This document shows positions 51,875 to 61,120 of a stretch of 64,000 nt of DNA, piece by piece (position 1 is the stretch's first letter; each line of letters begins with the position of its first letter). Below the pieces are notes generated by a model that was not told where the DNA came from, made no database searches, and saw only the letters and a list, made by a program, of their open reading frames with translations. Both the position numbers and the translations under genes were made by a program. The stretch comes from Microbulbifer rhizosphaerae (lineage in GTDB: Bacteria > Pseudomonadota > Gammaproteobacteria > Pseudomonadales > Cellvibrionaceae), in the NCBI RefSeq assembly GCF_014191725.1, contig NZ_JACHWZ010000017.1:1-64000 (forward strand), given 5' to 3'.

Positions 51875-54760
51875 CTAGAAGTTTACGCTGACCCTGCCAA
51901 TGTAGGTGGTGTCGTTGACGTAGGAACTCTTGTGATCTCCTGCGGCATTCTGATCGGCGATCAGCACTGTCTCCGCATTGCCAATGTTGATTGCCTGTAA
52001 GCTGAATGCCACGCTTTCGTTGAAGCGGTATTCAATCGATGCATCCAGTTGGCCGTAGTCGTCATTGTATACAGGCAGGCGCCACTGGCCGTTGGTATCC
52101 CCGTTAAATCCGTTCTGGCCAACACCCATCAGGAACTTGCTGCGCCAGTTGTAGGCGAGGCGGGCAGAAATCGGACCCCACTCGTACATGGCGGTGAAGT
52201 TGTAGGAGTCACGTGAAATACCGGTAAACGGTAGTTCGGCGTAACTGGAGAAGTCCGTGTCCACCGGCTGGGAGATATCTTCCAAGTTCATTTCGCTGTC
52301 GATATAGGTGTAAGTCGCATCTATACCCAGTCCGTTGAAAGGCTCCGGCAACTGGTCGAAGAACTTCTTCAGGCCGACTTCTGCACCTTGCAACTTGCCT
52401 TCACCGTTGTTGGTGGGACGGGCCACGCTGTAGCTCCAGCCGTTGTACTCCTCCTGCACGAATTCGCGGCTGACAAGGTCTGTTATATCCTTGTAGAACA
52501 GGTTGATATGGGCCATACCGCCGGCGTCGTCGAAGTACCACTCAAGCGACAGGTCGTACTGATCTGCCAGGGTGGGATCCAGTTTCGGGTTATCGAACAA
52601 GTCTGCGGTAAGGATGAAGTCCTCAAGCGAAGGGCCATCTGCAAGCTCCGTGCCCTCCGGCAGATCGGCACTCAGTACCTGATAGGCCTGGAGATCGCCG
52701 AATGCGGGACGTGACATGGCACGGGCGGCGGCGAAACGCAGCTGTAATTCGTCATTGAGCTCCATTTTCAGATTGAGGCTAGGCAATACGTTGGTGTAGC
52801 TGTTGTCCACGGCCAAAGGCTGTGCTTCTCGATAAAAACCCTGATTGCCATCCAAATCGGTAATGGCCGTTGGATATATCGTGTTTCCTTCGGTGGACAT
52901 TTCGGTTTTGACTACACGCACTCCGACATTACCGCTCACCGGATATTTCAGGTCGTCCCAGCCGAAGTAGGTCACGCCGTAAATGGCGCTGGTGTTTTCG
53001 TCCTGCAGGTTGGAGTAGGCATCGTCATTGATATCGCGAACGGAGATAGGCCCGTAGCAGCACAGATAGTTCCCCGAGTCCGCCGCCTCTTGGTGGAGGT
53101 CGAGGAAGGTCTGCGGGAACCCTGAGGCCAAGCTGATATTCGGAGTCATGAACACCCCAGGGTGAACGCCGTCGCCCCGGTAGAAGTTATCCAATGTATT
53201 CAGACTCAGTTGGTCGGCATTTGCACGGGGCAGAGGCGCCATGCCGTCCACCGCCCACCAGCGCATCCACTGTTGGTAGATGGGCTGCCAGTCGTAACCG
53301 GTATCGTGGTTTTCCGAGCTGGTATCGGTAAAGCGCACGCCGAATTTAGTGGAGCGAAGCACTTCGGAATCGAATTTGTATTCGGCGTCCAGGCGCAGCG
53401 CGGTTTCCTCGGCCTCGTTGTCGGTGCGGTTGTCCATGGTGAAAGCCATATAGTAGTTGGCCGGGTCACTCAGGTAGTCCGCGTCGGTCCGCATTTGTGG
53501 GCGGTCGCCAGTGAGGTCGACGTAAAGAGAGTCCAGCTGTACACCGGTGGCTACGGTGGCATCGAGGCTCTTGGTATCCGCCATCACATGCTGCAGGTCG
53601 AAACTCAAATCCCACTTGTCATTGGGGTTCCATTTGAGGTTGTAGGAGATATCGGTGGTCTCTGATTGGCGGTCCTGGAAGCGCGTCGCCGCACCCATGG
53701 GAATGCCGCCGGTTACCGAGGCGAGCTCGCCCTCGCGGAAAATACCGTTTTCGTCGTAGGTAAACTCGGTTCCGGCCGCGGGTACAATATCGTAGGGCCA
53801 GTTGTCGACGAAAATGGAGCTCTCGTCCCAGAACTCTTTGTACTGGCTGTTGAACACCTGGAGATGCATTTCTGTGGTGTCGTTGACTCGCCACTGCACC
53901 ACGCCGTAGGCGCCCTGGCGCTCGCGGTCAAACTCGTAGCTGCGCCAGTCGGCGCCACGGGGAACGTATACGGTTTCTCCGGGGACTAGGTCTTCGCGCG
54001 GGAAGAGGGCACGGGTGTAGACGCCGTCGGTGCGGGTGGCGGCTTCCGAATAGGCGAAGTCCAGCAGTACGCCAATCTCTCCTTCGCCAGCGGCCCAGCG
54101 GTTGCTGAACAGGGCTGAACCCGAGGGGCTGGTCTTCTCGACAAAATCTCCGTAGTTGCCCTCGGCGGTGAAGGAGAGTTCCATCTCATCGTAATCGAAC
54201 GGCTTCTTGGTACGCAGATTGACAGTGCCGCCCAATCCACCTTCCACTAGATCCGCACTCTGGTTCTTGTAGACGTCGACTCCCGCCATCAGCTCTGGGG
54301 GTACATCCTGGAAGCTTAGGGCGCGGCCGCCATCTGCGGTAAAGCTATCGCGGCCGTTCAGTTCACTGCGGACCATCGTGAGGCCACGCACCATAACGCC
54401 GGAGCCTTCGGCGGAGAAGTGCTCTGGGTCACCCAGAGATTTGAAGTGGGTTATGGAAACGCCCGGGATACGCTGCAGGGCTTCTGTCACACTGCGATCG
54501 GGTAGTTTGCCGATATCGGAGGCGACTATAGAGTCCACGATCTGGTCGGCATCGCGCTTGATATCCTGGGCCGACATAATGCTGAGGCGCTGCCCGGTGA
54601 CCACCACCTCTTCCAAGGCCGCATCGTCCGCTTCGCTGTCCTGCGCGAAGGCCGGCATGGCCGCACCCATCGCCAGCAGGGAAGCCCCTGATGCGAGACG
54701 GATGTAATGCGGCAGTTTCTTTCTGGTAAATGTACTGGTGCGTTTATTGTTATCGGTCAT
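51875..54760 (-). CDS. TonB-dependent receptor of the xyloglucan locus
   Basis: An outer-membrane transporter of 961 residues, expected to import xyloglucan oligosaccharides. A signal peptide ends PAFA, and the plug contains LEEVVVTGQRLS, DADQIVDSIVASDIGKLPDRSVTEALQRIPGVSI and VRGLTMVRSELNGRDSF; the barrel ends in RVSVNF with a terminal Phe. The ribosome-binding site AGGAGAG is well placed. It lies between GH95 and GH35, as in the C. japonicus locus. No SapC, cupin-like or intact halogenase gene is next to this receptor, but a halogenase relic is present 5 kb downstream. Confidence 0.93.
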   Translation of the reverse strand: MTDNNKRTSTFTRKKLPHYIRLASGASLLAMGAAMPAFAQDSEADDAALEEVVVTGQRLSIMSAQDIKRDADQIVDSIVASDIGKLPDRSVTEALQRIPGVSITHFKSLGDPEHFSAEGSGVMVRGLTMVRSELNGRDSFTADGGRALSFQDVPPELMAGVDVYKNQSADLVEGGLGGTVNLRTKKPFDYDEMELSFTAEGNYGDFVEKTSPSGSALFSNRWAAGEGEIGVLLDFAYSEAATRTDGVYTRALFPREDLVPGETVYVPRGADWRSYEFDRERQGAYGVVQWRVNDTTEMHLQVFNSQYKEFWDESSIFVDNWPYDIVPAAGTEFTYDENGIFREGELASVTGGIPMGAATRFQDRQSETTDISYNLKWNPNDKWDLSFDLQHVMADTKSLDATVATGVQLDSLYVDLTGDRPQMRTDADYLSDPANYYMAFTMDNRTDNEAEETALRLDAEYKFDSEVLRSTKFGVRFTDTSSENHDTGYDWQPIYQQWMRWWAVDGMAPLPRANADQLSLNTLDNFYRGDGVHPGVFMTPNISLASGFPQTFLDLHQEAADSGNYLCCYGPISVRDINDDAYSNLQDENTSAIYGVTYFGWDDLKYPVSGNVGVRVVKTEMSTEGNTIYPTAITDLDGNQGFYREAQPLAVDNSYTNVLPSLNLKMELNDELQLRFAAARAMSRPAFGDLQAYQVLSADLPEGTELADGPSLEDFILTADLFDNPKLDPTLADQYDLSLEWYFDDAGGMAHINLFYKDITDLVSREFVQEEYNGWSYSVARPTNNGEGKLQGAEVGLKKFFDQLPEPFNGLGIDATYTYIDSEMNLEDISQPVDTDFSSYAELPFTGISRDSYNFTAMYEWGPISARLAYNWRSKFLMGVGQNGFNGDTNGQWRLPVYNDDYGQLDASIEYRFNESVAFSLQAINIGNAETVLIADQNAAGDHKSSYVNDTTYIGRVSVNF

Positions 54761-54824
54761 TTTTTCTCTCCTGTCATATCGGTCAATTTATAACCTAAGA
54801 CACTTTCCATTGCTTCTGCTAAAT

Positions 54825-57356
54825 CTATCTCCCCGCGGCCTTGGAGCCCGCTGGTTGTTGCGGGATCTTGCCGTTTTCCAGGAGATAGGTTTCCCCCGCC
54901 TGCGCAGTAAAGGTTTTGAGTTTCCCTTCACCTTGCGGGCTGAGAATTTTGTTGTCCGTCTCTCGGCGCAAAATAAATTTGCCACCTGCCGGCAGGCGCA
55001 GGCGGATTTCGCCGGAGCGGCCGCTGTGGATGCGCGCGTGCAGTAATTTTCCGTCGCGCCAGTGCATGCCCACGGTGGCGTCGCCGCGGGCGCGCAGGCC
55101 GGTCACCGAGCCGTTGCGCCAGATCTGGGGCAGCGCCGGCAGCAGGTGGATCTCCCCCGCGTGGGATTGCAGCAGCATCTCCGCGACACCGGCGGTCGCG
55201 CCGAAGTTGCCGTCGATCTGGAACGGGGGGTGGGTGCTCCACAGGTTGGGCAGGGTGCTTTCGCTGAGTTGCGCGGCGAGAATCCTGTGCGCGCGATCGC
55301 CGTCGGCGAGCCGTGCCCAGAGGGCGACTTTCCACGCGCGGCTCCAGCCGGTGCCGGCGTCGCCGCGGGCCTCAAGAGAGGTGCGAGCGGCTTTGACCAA
55401 TTCCGGGGTCGGGGCTATCTGGTCGCCGGGATAGAGGGCGAAGAGGTGCGAGACGTGGCGATGGTGGTTTTCCGGGTCGTCCAGGTCCGCTTTCCATTCC
55501 TGCAACTGGCCCCAGGAGCCGATGCGCAGGCCCGGGTCTAGTTTTTCCAGGGTGTCGTCCAGTTGCCGGGCGAATGCGGTGTCGCCGAGCAGTTCCGCGG
55601 CGTCGCGGGTATTGCTCAGCAGGTCAAAGACAATCTGCTGGGACATGGCGGCGCCGGCGGTGAAGTCGCCGTGTTCCGGCGAGTAGCTGGGACTGACCAC
55701 CAGCAGGCCGTCCCGCGGGTCCGGTACCAGCGTGTCCAACCACACCTGCGCGGCGCCCTTCATGGTCGGGTAGGCGCGCTCGCGCAGGAAGTCGAGATCG
55801 CCGGAGAACAGGTAGTGCTCGTAATAGTGTTGCGCCAGCCAGGCCCCGGCCTCCGGTTGCCAGAAGGCAGTGGGCCAGGCGATGACTCCGGAAAAACCCC
55901 AGATATTGGTGTTGAGGAACAGGGTCCAGCCGCGCGCGCCGAGTAGTTTTTCCGCGGCCAACTCGCCCGGCTCCCGAAGGCTGTCGATAAAGTCAAACAG
56001 AGGGCCGATGGTCTCCGCCAGGTTGGTGACTTCGGCGGGCCAGTAGTTCATCTGCAGGTTGATATTGACGTGGTAATCGGCGTTCCACGGCGGTGTGGCG
56101 GAATTGTTCCATACCCCTTGCAGGTTGGCCGGCAGGGAGCCGTTCCGGGAGGAGCTGATCAGCAGGTAGCGGCCGTATTGGAAATACAGTGCTTCCAGGG
56201 TGCGGTCGGCGGCCTGGTCGCCGCTGCCGTAGTTTTTTAGCCACTGGTCGATTGGCCTGTCTGTAGGAGCGGCGGGGCGGCCAGCGGCGGATGGCCGCCC
56301 CGCCGCTCCTACAGGGGAGAGGTTCAGGGTGACGCGATCGAACAGGGCGCGGTAGTCGGCGATATGGTCGGCCAGCAGGGCCGGGTAGCCTTTGCGGCTC
56401 GCCCGGCCGATGCCGGCCTCCACCATCCTGTGAGGATTGGGGCCCCGGTAGCGGGGGTAATTCGATGCGTAGTCGGTGCCCGCGGCCAGCAGCAGGGTGG
56501 CGCTGTCGGCGCCGGTGACGCTGATGCCGTTGCCGTTGCGGGAGACTTTGCCGCCCTCGGCGATTACCCGCAGTTGGGTTTCGTAGTGCAGGCCGTTGTC
56601 GTGCAGTTGGCCGCTGGCGGTGATTCTTCCATCCGCAGTGGTCAGCTCGGCGCTGCGGTTGTCGGGCAGGCGCAGGCTGGCCTTGAAGCTGATTTTGCCC
56701 TTGCGGTCGGCGCGCAGGTGGACGGCGATTACCCGGTCCGGGTAGCTGGCAAAATACTCCCGCGTATAGTGAGTGCCGCCCGAGCGGTAGCTGACCCGGG
56801 CAACCGCGTTGGCGATATCCAGTTCGCGGCGGTAGTCGGAGGCTTCTTCTTCCTTCTGCGGAAATTGCAGCAGTAGCTCCCCGAAGCTCTGGTAGTTGCC
56901 GTAGGCGGTCACTTCGCGGCCGAGTTCCGCGGCCACCGCCTTCGGGGAGAGGGCGCCCTCGCGGGCAAGGGTTTCGCGCACCTGTTCCAGGGCTTTGGTT
57001 TGCGGCTCCCGGGGCAGGCCGAAGTCATAGCCTTCACTTCCCGGCCCGCCGGTCCACAGGGTCTTTTCGTTGAACTGCAGGTGGTCGACGGCGATGCCGC
57101 CCTGGACCGCCGCGCCCATGGCGCCGTTGCCGATGGGGAGACTTTCGCGCTCCCAGTCCTGGGCGGGTCTGTCGAACCAGAGGGTAGGGAGAGAGCTGCT
57201 GCTCTCCAGCGCCTGTTGCGACGCTTGCGCCGGTACGATGCTTCCCAGAAAAATACAGACCGCGACGGCAGCGCAGAGGCGTTGTCGCTGGGCGGTGTGC
57301 CGGTCGGGCCTTTCACCCGAGGGCATATGTTTGGGGCTGGTTGTGGGCATCATCAC
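54825..57356 (-). CDS. afc95A: GH95 alpha-L-fucosidase carrying an in-frame palindromic repeat
   Basis: Removes alpha-1,2-linked fucose from xyloglucan side chains. GH95 features are clear over 843 residues: LWFDRPAQDWERESLPIGNGAMGA near the N-terminus after a signal peptide, LQFNEKTLWTGGPG, the core YHVNINLQMNYWPAEVTNL with the catalytic Asn pair and Glu region, and QIDGNFGATAGVAEMLLQSH. Residues 349-365 are encoded by a REP-like palindrome (56262-56313), placed between DRVTLNLSP and DRPIDQWL, a normally short variable linker before the (alpha/alpha) barrel. The start codon has no clear ribosome-binding site. It is the first gene of the xyloglucan series and has two LacI-type operators upstream. 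Confidence 0.92.
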   Translation of the reverse strand: MMMPTTSPKHMPSGERPDRHTAQRQRLCAAVAVCIFLGSIVPAQASQQALESSSSLPTLWFDRPAQDWERESLPIGNGAMGAAVQGGIAVDHLQFNEKTLWTGGPGSEGYDFGLPREPQTKALEQVRETLAREGALSPKAVAAELGREVTAYGNYQSFGELLLQFPQKEEEASDYRRELDIANAVARVSYRSGGTHYTREYFASYPDRVIAVHLRADRKGKISFKASLRLPDNRSAELTTADGRITASGQLHDNGLHYETQLRVIAEGGKVSRNGNGISVTGADSATLLLAAGTDYASNYPRYRGPNPHRMVEAGIGRASRKGYPALLADHIADYRALFDRVTLNLSPVGAAGRPSAAGRPAAPTDRPIDQWLKNYGSGDQAADRTLEALYFQYGRYLLISSSRNGSLPANLQGVWNNSATPPWNADYHVNINLQMNYWPAEVTNLAETIGPLFDFIDSLREPGELAAEKLLGARGWTLFLNTNIWGFSGVIAWPTAFWQPEAGAWLAQHYYEHYLFSGDLDFLRERAYPTMKGAAQVWLDTLVPDPRDGLLVVSPSYSPEHGDFTAGAAMSQQIVFDLLSNTRDAAELLGDTAFARQLDDTLEKLDPGLRIGSWGQLQEWKADLDDPENHHRHVSHLFALYPGDQIAPTPELVKAARTSLEARGDAGTGWSRAWKVALWARLADGDRAHRILAAQLSESTLPNLWSTHPPFQIDGNFGATAGVAEMLLQSHAGEIHLLPALPQIWRNGSVTGLRARGDATVGMHWRDGKLLHARIHSGRSGEIRLRLPAGGKFILRRETDNKILSPQGEGKLKTFTAQAGETYLLENGKIPQQPAGSKAAGR
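56262..56313. repeat. REP-like palindromic repeat inside the GH95 coding sequence
   Basis: Perfect 22-base arms (56262-56283 and 56292-56313), starting TGTAGGAGCGGCGGGGCGGC, enclose an 8-base loop. It is read as VGAAGRPSAAGRPAAPT on the minus strand, starting in the same phase (GTA GGA GCG) as the copy in GH67. No stop is introduced. Confidence 0.94.
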
Positions 57357-57506
57357 TGTAAGTACGCAAGCGTTTATTATTTTGAAACGGCTTTCTACGC
57401 CCGCCCGGGTTCACGGGCGCTTTTCGGCTTTTTCCGTAACTTATTGATTTCTAAATTGTTTTTATCCTTTGGATACGGTTCTCAGAGGCCCTTCCGATCC
57501 TGTACG

Positions 57507-57520
57507 TGAAAACGTTAACA
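57507..57520. promoter_or_regulatory. Imperfect LacI-type operator upstream of GH95
   Basis: TGAAAACGTTAACA has the central CG and partial dyad of a LacI-family site and is 5 bases from the perfect palindrome at 57526-57539. The pair lies about 150-180 bases before the GH95 start. Confidence 0.55.
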
Positions 57521-57525
57521 TCCAA

Positions 57526-57539
57526 TGTAAACGTTTACA
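57526..57539. promoter_or_regulatory. Perfect LacI-type operator upstream of GH95
   Basis: TGTAAACGTTTACA is a perfect 14-base palindrome with the central CG of LacI-family operators. It differs from the xyl-box-like sites and from the 30.7-kb sites, so a third regulator is implied, probably encoded outside the window. Confidence 0.78.
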
Positions 57540-57832
57540 ATATTTATAGCAATAATATGCTAAATAGGTTCTGGCCTTTTGCTGGGCTTGGGTGTTGGTC
57601 ACGAAAGAGACTCTGTCCTGGCTATTTTTTACACAAATTTGAAGTGGATGGCCAGCTATTTAGAGAAAAATTGTATAAAAAGTGGCCGGTCCCGGTTTTT
57701 CGCAGTCGAGCGATTCCCCTTGTCTAAGTCTGGCAGGGTATTGGTCCCATCGGAGCTGGGGCCTTGTACCCGGTCCCGCTTGTCCGGAGAATGTCCATTC
57801 CGACCCCTTCTTCCTGTGTGATCACTAATTTG

Positions 57833-59254
57833 ATGCCTTTACTCTCCGCTATCTCCGCTATCGACTCTGCCCTCGCCAATTTCGCTTCCTTTGTTTGGGG
57901 AGCTCCGCTGCTGGTGCTTTTGGTGGGCGGGGGCCTGGCCCTGCTTGTCGTTTCCCGCGGCAGGCCCTACCGCCATCTCGGCCACAGCGTAGCCCTGCTG
58001 CGGGGCCATTATGACAACAGCGACGACCCGGGCCAGGTACCCCACTCCCAGGCGCTGTCCACGGCGCTCTCCGGGACCCTGGGCCTGGGCAATATCGCCG
58101 GGGTGGCGCTGGCCATCAGTACCGGGGGGCCGGGGGCAATCTTCTGGATGTGGGTGACCGCGCTGGTGGGGGTGGCGACCAAGTTCTACACCGCCTCCCT
58201 GGCGGTGATGTACCGCGGCCGCGATGCCGCCGGCGAACTGCAGGGCGGGCCCATGTACGTGATCCGCGAGGGGCTGGGCAGGCGCTGGATGCCGTTGGCG
58301 CTGTTGTTCGCCCTGGCGGGGCTCTGCGGCGCGCTGCCGGTGTTCCAGGCCAACCAGGCGGTTCAATTGCTGCGCGAGTCCTTTGCCCTGCCGCTGGGCT
58401 GGATTGGGGCGGACAGCGCGCTGGCTTTCAATTTTTCCATCGGCGTGGTGCTGGCGGCACTGACCGCGGTGGTGATCGTCGGGCGCATCCAGCGTATCGG
58501 CGCACTGGCGGTGCGCCTGGTGCCGGCCATGGTGCTGTTCTACCTGGCGATGACGTTTGTGGTGATCGGGGCTTTCTGGCAGCAGGTGCCCGCCGCTTTT
58601 GCACTGATCTTTTCCGATGCGTTCAGCGGCCAGGCGGTAGCCGGAGGCGCGTTGGGCACCGTGATAAAAATCGGTATCAGCCGCGGGGCCTTTTCCAACG
58701 AGGCGGGTATCGGCACCGAGTCCATGGCCCACGGCGCGGCCAAGACCAACGAGCCGATCCGCGAGGGGGTGGTGGCCATGGTGGGGCCGATTGTGGATAC
58801 CCTGGTGATCTGCACCTGTACCGCACTGGTGATTCTGCTCACCGGCGCTTGGGAGCTGAGCGAGGGTATCGAGGGGGTCACCCTCACCGCCGGCGCCTTC
58901 TCCCAGGTGTTCGGGCACTGGGGGCCGCTGTTGTTGTTGATGATGGTGGTGCCGCTGGCGTTCACCACCATCGTGGCCAACTGGTATTACGGGGTGAAGT
59001 GCCTGAACTTCCTGTTCAACGGGGTTTACCAGCGCTACTACACGCCGGTCTATCTGCTGCTGGTGGTGATCGGTGCGGTGGCATCGCTCAGTGCGGTGAA
59101 CAATATCATTATCGGTATGTACGCGATCATGGCGGTGCCCACCATGACTTCCACGTTGCTGCTCGCGGGCCGTGTGAACCGCGCGGCGAAAAAGTATTTT
59201 GAGGAATTGGCGCAAACCGGGAAAACGCAGGAGAAAGCGGGGACGGCATTGTAA
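57833..59254 (+). CDS. AGCS family sodium:alanine/glycine symporter
   Basis: An inner-membrane amino-acid symporter of about 473 residues with some ten membrane segments. Family signatures are LVLLVGGGLALLV near the start, ALSGTLGLGNIAGVALAISTGGPGAIFWMW, GGPMYVIREGLG and FSNEAGIGTESMAHGAAKTNEPIREG. I chose the ATG at 57833 because family members begin just before the first membrane segment; a TTG at 57764 is possible and no start has a clear ribosome-binding site. It diverges from the xyloglucan genes and shows no functional link to them. Confidence 0.9.
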   Translation: MPLLSAISAIDSALANFASFVWGAPLLVLLVGGGLALLVVSRGRPYRHLGHSVALLRGHYDNSDDPGQVPHSQALSTALSGTLGLGNIAGVALAISTGGPGAIFWMWVTALVGVATKFYTASLAVMYRGRDAAGELQGGPMYVIREGLGRRWMPLALLFALAGLCGALPVFQANQAVQLLRESFALPLGWIGADSALAFNFSIGVVLAALTAVVIVGRIQRIGALAVRLVPAMVLFYLAMTFVVIGAFWQQVPAAFALIFSDAFSGQAVAGGALGTVIKIGISRGAFSNEAGIGTESMAHGAAKTNEPIREGVVAMVGPIVDTLVICTCTALVILLTGAWELSEGIEGVTLTAGAFSQVFGHWGPLLLLMMVVPLAFTTIVANWYYGVKCLNFLFNGVYQRYYTPVYLLLVVIGAVASLSAVNNIIIGMYAIMAVPTMTSTLLLAGRVNRAAKKYFEELAQTGKTQEKAGTAL

Positions 59255-59310
59255 GTATCAGTTCAGGCTCCATTGGCCCGTATCGGCCTTGAGCCGGAAT
59301 GGCGAAAATT

Positions 59311-59343
59311 TTGCGGGGGCGAACGCAAGGACCGCCCCCGCAA
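59311..59343. terminator. Bidirectional terminator between convergent genes
   Basis: TTGCGGGGGCG and CGCCCCCGCAA form an 11-base-pair stem around an 11-base loop, flanked on the left by AAAATT. It lies between the AGCS stop and the L,D-transpeptidase stop and could serve both. Confidence 0.75.
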
Positions 59344-59367
59344 CAATCCTGTGAGTTCCACTCCCCG

Positions 59368-60000
59368 CTAATGTACAACGCTGACCCGGGTGCCCACACT
59401 CGCATTACGGAAGAAGATTTGCGCCATATGCCAAGGCAGGCGGATGCAGCCGTGGGAGGCGGGATAGCCGGGCACGTGCCCCGCGTGGATAGTGTAGGCG
59501 CCGTTAAAGCGCATCATGTAGTCCATGGAGGCGCCGCGGAAAACCGCTCCCGGGGGCCGGCGGTGACGGCGCACGTTCACATTGCTCCTCAGCACATAGC
59601 CGCGCGGGCTCACGTAGTGCCCGTACAAAGTGGAGCGGTGGTTCAATTTTTTCTCACTGATGCGGAAGCTGCCGGTGGGTGTGCGGTGGCCGGGTTTGCC
59701 GGAAGAAACCGGAGATACCCCGGCGAGGCGGCCTCCCTTGTAGAAATAGGCCTTCTGCTCACTGAGCACTATTTTGATATGTGGCGTGCCGCCCAGTACG
59801 TCGGACCGCCAAAAGGCGGAGCCATTGCGTGTTGCCTGCTGGCGCGCGTAGGGGTTGTACGACTGCTGGCGTGAAGTATAGGGGTTGGGGCCGTAGCCGT
59901 AGTCCACGGCCTGTGCTATGGAACTCAGCAGCAGTGAGCCGCCGAGCAGCAGGACACCCGCGAATGAACATTTCTTCAGAAGCGATGAGCGTTTTTGCAT
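59368..60000 (-). CDS. L,D-transpeptidase (YkuD domain), exported
   Basis: A 210-residue envelope protein with a signal peptide (SFAGVLLLGGSLLLSSIAQA). The YkuD domain is complete: IKIVLSEQKAYFYKGG, GHRTPTGSFRISEK, and the active-site motif HAGHVPGYPASHGCIRLP with the catalytic Cys near 185. It probably cross-links peptidoglycan or attaches proteins to it. A Tyr/Asn/Pro/Gln-rich spacer (YGYGPNPYTSRQQSYNPY) lies between signal and domain. It is convergent with the AGCS gene and divergent from the AraC gene. Confidence 0.92.
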   Translation of the reverse strand: MQKRSSLLKKCSFAGVLLLGGSLLLSSIAQAVDYGYGPNPYTSRQQSYNPYARQQATRNGSAFWRSDVLGGTPHIKIVLSEQKAYFYKGGRLAGVSPVSSGKPGHRTPTGSFRISEKKLNHRSTLYGHYVSPRGYVLRSNVNVRRHRRPPGAVFRGASMDYMMRFNGAYTIHAGHVPGYPASHGCIRLPWHMAQIFFRNASVGTRVSVVH

Positions 60001-60304
60001 GGCGTACCTCTCTTACAACAGCCTTGCAAGCAAGCTTGCAGAAACAGCGATTTGCGAGTGCTGACCGCCGCGCGCACTTTTGGGCGCGCTCCGGCGACGT
60101 GACAACAGGCAGTGATTTTCCCCAAAGGCGGTTTGCCGGTGTGCCCCGGCCTTTACCGCGGAATGGGCCCGCCCCAGCCGCAGCGGGAGCAAGTGGGAAC
60201 GATGGTAGGGTGGAGGGGGAGGCGCGATTACATCAAATGGGAATGAGGGCAGTTTCGGTTAGAGCGGATACCTGGTCAGCTCAGACGGGTGCTATGATCC
60301 GCCC
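60001..60304. other. Divergent intergenic region before the AraC gene
   Basis: About 300 bases between the start codons of the L,D-transpeptidase and AraC genes. I see no supported gene, hairpin with a T-tract, or convincing palindrome. Promoters for both genes are expected here. Confidence 0.4.
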
Positions 60305-61036
60305 ATGTCCAGCCCACTAATCGACCTGCGCAGCTACGACCGGGAAACCCGGCGGCATCACCACGACTACCACCAACTGGTACTGCCGCTGGCAGGCTCA
60401 CTGCTGACCAGCATCGGCGGGCGCGAGGGCAGGGTCAGCGAGGCGCAGGGCGCACTCATTTCCGCCGGTGAAGATCACGCTTTTGCCGCGACCAGCGATG
60501 ACAACTACTTTATCGTTGCCGATATCCCTTCCGCGCTGGCACCGGAACTGGAGCGGCTGCCCGCCTTTATCCCGCTGGACAGCGCCCTTGGCCACTACAC
60601 TGTCTTCCTGAGATCCGAACTGGAGCACTCCCGCCCCGGTTCCCGCGCCCAGCACCAGATGATGCTGTTGCTGGTACAGTTGCTGACCGAGCGTTACGGC
60701 GGAGAGCTGCAAATAGACCGGCGGGTCCAGGTCGCACGGGCCTGGATAGACGAGCACCTGGACCAGCCGTTGTTGCTTGCACAGCTGGCCGCGATCGCCC
60801 ACCTGAGCCCGCGCCGACTGTCCGAGCTGTTTAAGAATTGTTTCGGTATGACGCCCCAGCAGTACCAAACGGAGCGCCGCATGCAGCTGGCCTGCACTTT
60901 ACTGGAGAGCGGCAATTTGAATGTGCAGCGCATAGCCGAGCGGGTCGGGTATAGCAATCTCGCCGCCTTCAGTGACCGCTTCCGCCGCCACTTCGGCAGG
61001 TCGCCGCGCTATTTCCGTTCCTCTTCTGCCTGCTGA
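60305..61036 (+). CDS. AraC family transcriptional regulator
   Basis: A 243-residue regulator. The N-terminal half is a small cupin-like sensing domain (HHHDYHQLVLPLAG, GALISAGEDHAFAA) and the C-terminal part is a double helix-turn-helix (LLLAQLAAIAHLSPRRLSELFKNCFGMTPQQYQ, then NVQRIAERVGYSNLAAFSDRFRRHFGRSPRYFR). The neighbouring DMT exporter gene starts 84 bases downstream in the same direction and is its likeliest target. Effector unknown. Confidence 0.9.
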   Translation: MSSPLIDLRSYDRETRRHHHDYHQLVLPLAGSLLTSIGGREGRVSEAQGALISAGEDHAFAATSDDNYFIVADIPSALAPELERLPAFIPLDSALGHYTVFLRSELEHSRPGSRAQHQMMLLLVQLLTERYGGELQIDRRVQVARAWIDEHLDQPLLLAQLAAIAHLSPRRLSELFKNCFGMTPQQYQTERRMQLACTLLESGNLNVQRIAERVGYSNLAAFSDRFRRHFGRSPRYFRSSSAC

Positions 61037-61120
61037 GCAAAAACTTCTGCCGTTTCGCCAAAGTGCTTTCCATTCAGTTGCCCTAATCTGACGCTCTCGG
61101 AAATTTATGGAGGCGACAGA

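Larger units (their letters stand above)
57357..57832. other. Divergent promoter region of GH95 and the AGCS symporter
   Basis: About 480 bases, A+T-rich from 57360 to 57720. Two LacI-type operators lie at 57507-57539. No gene is supported; short open frames here have no recognisable product. Candidate promoter elements for both directions must be in this region, but I cannot place them with confidence. Confidence 0.5.
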
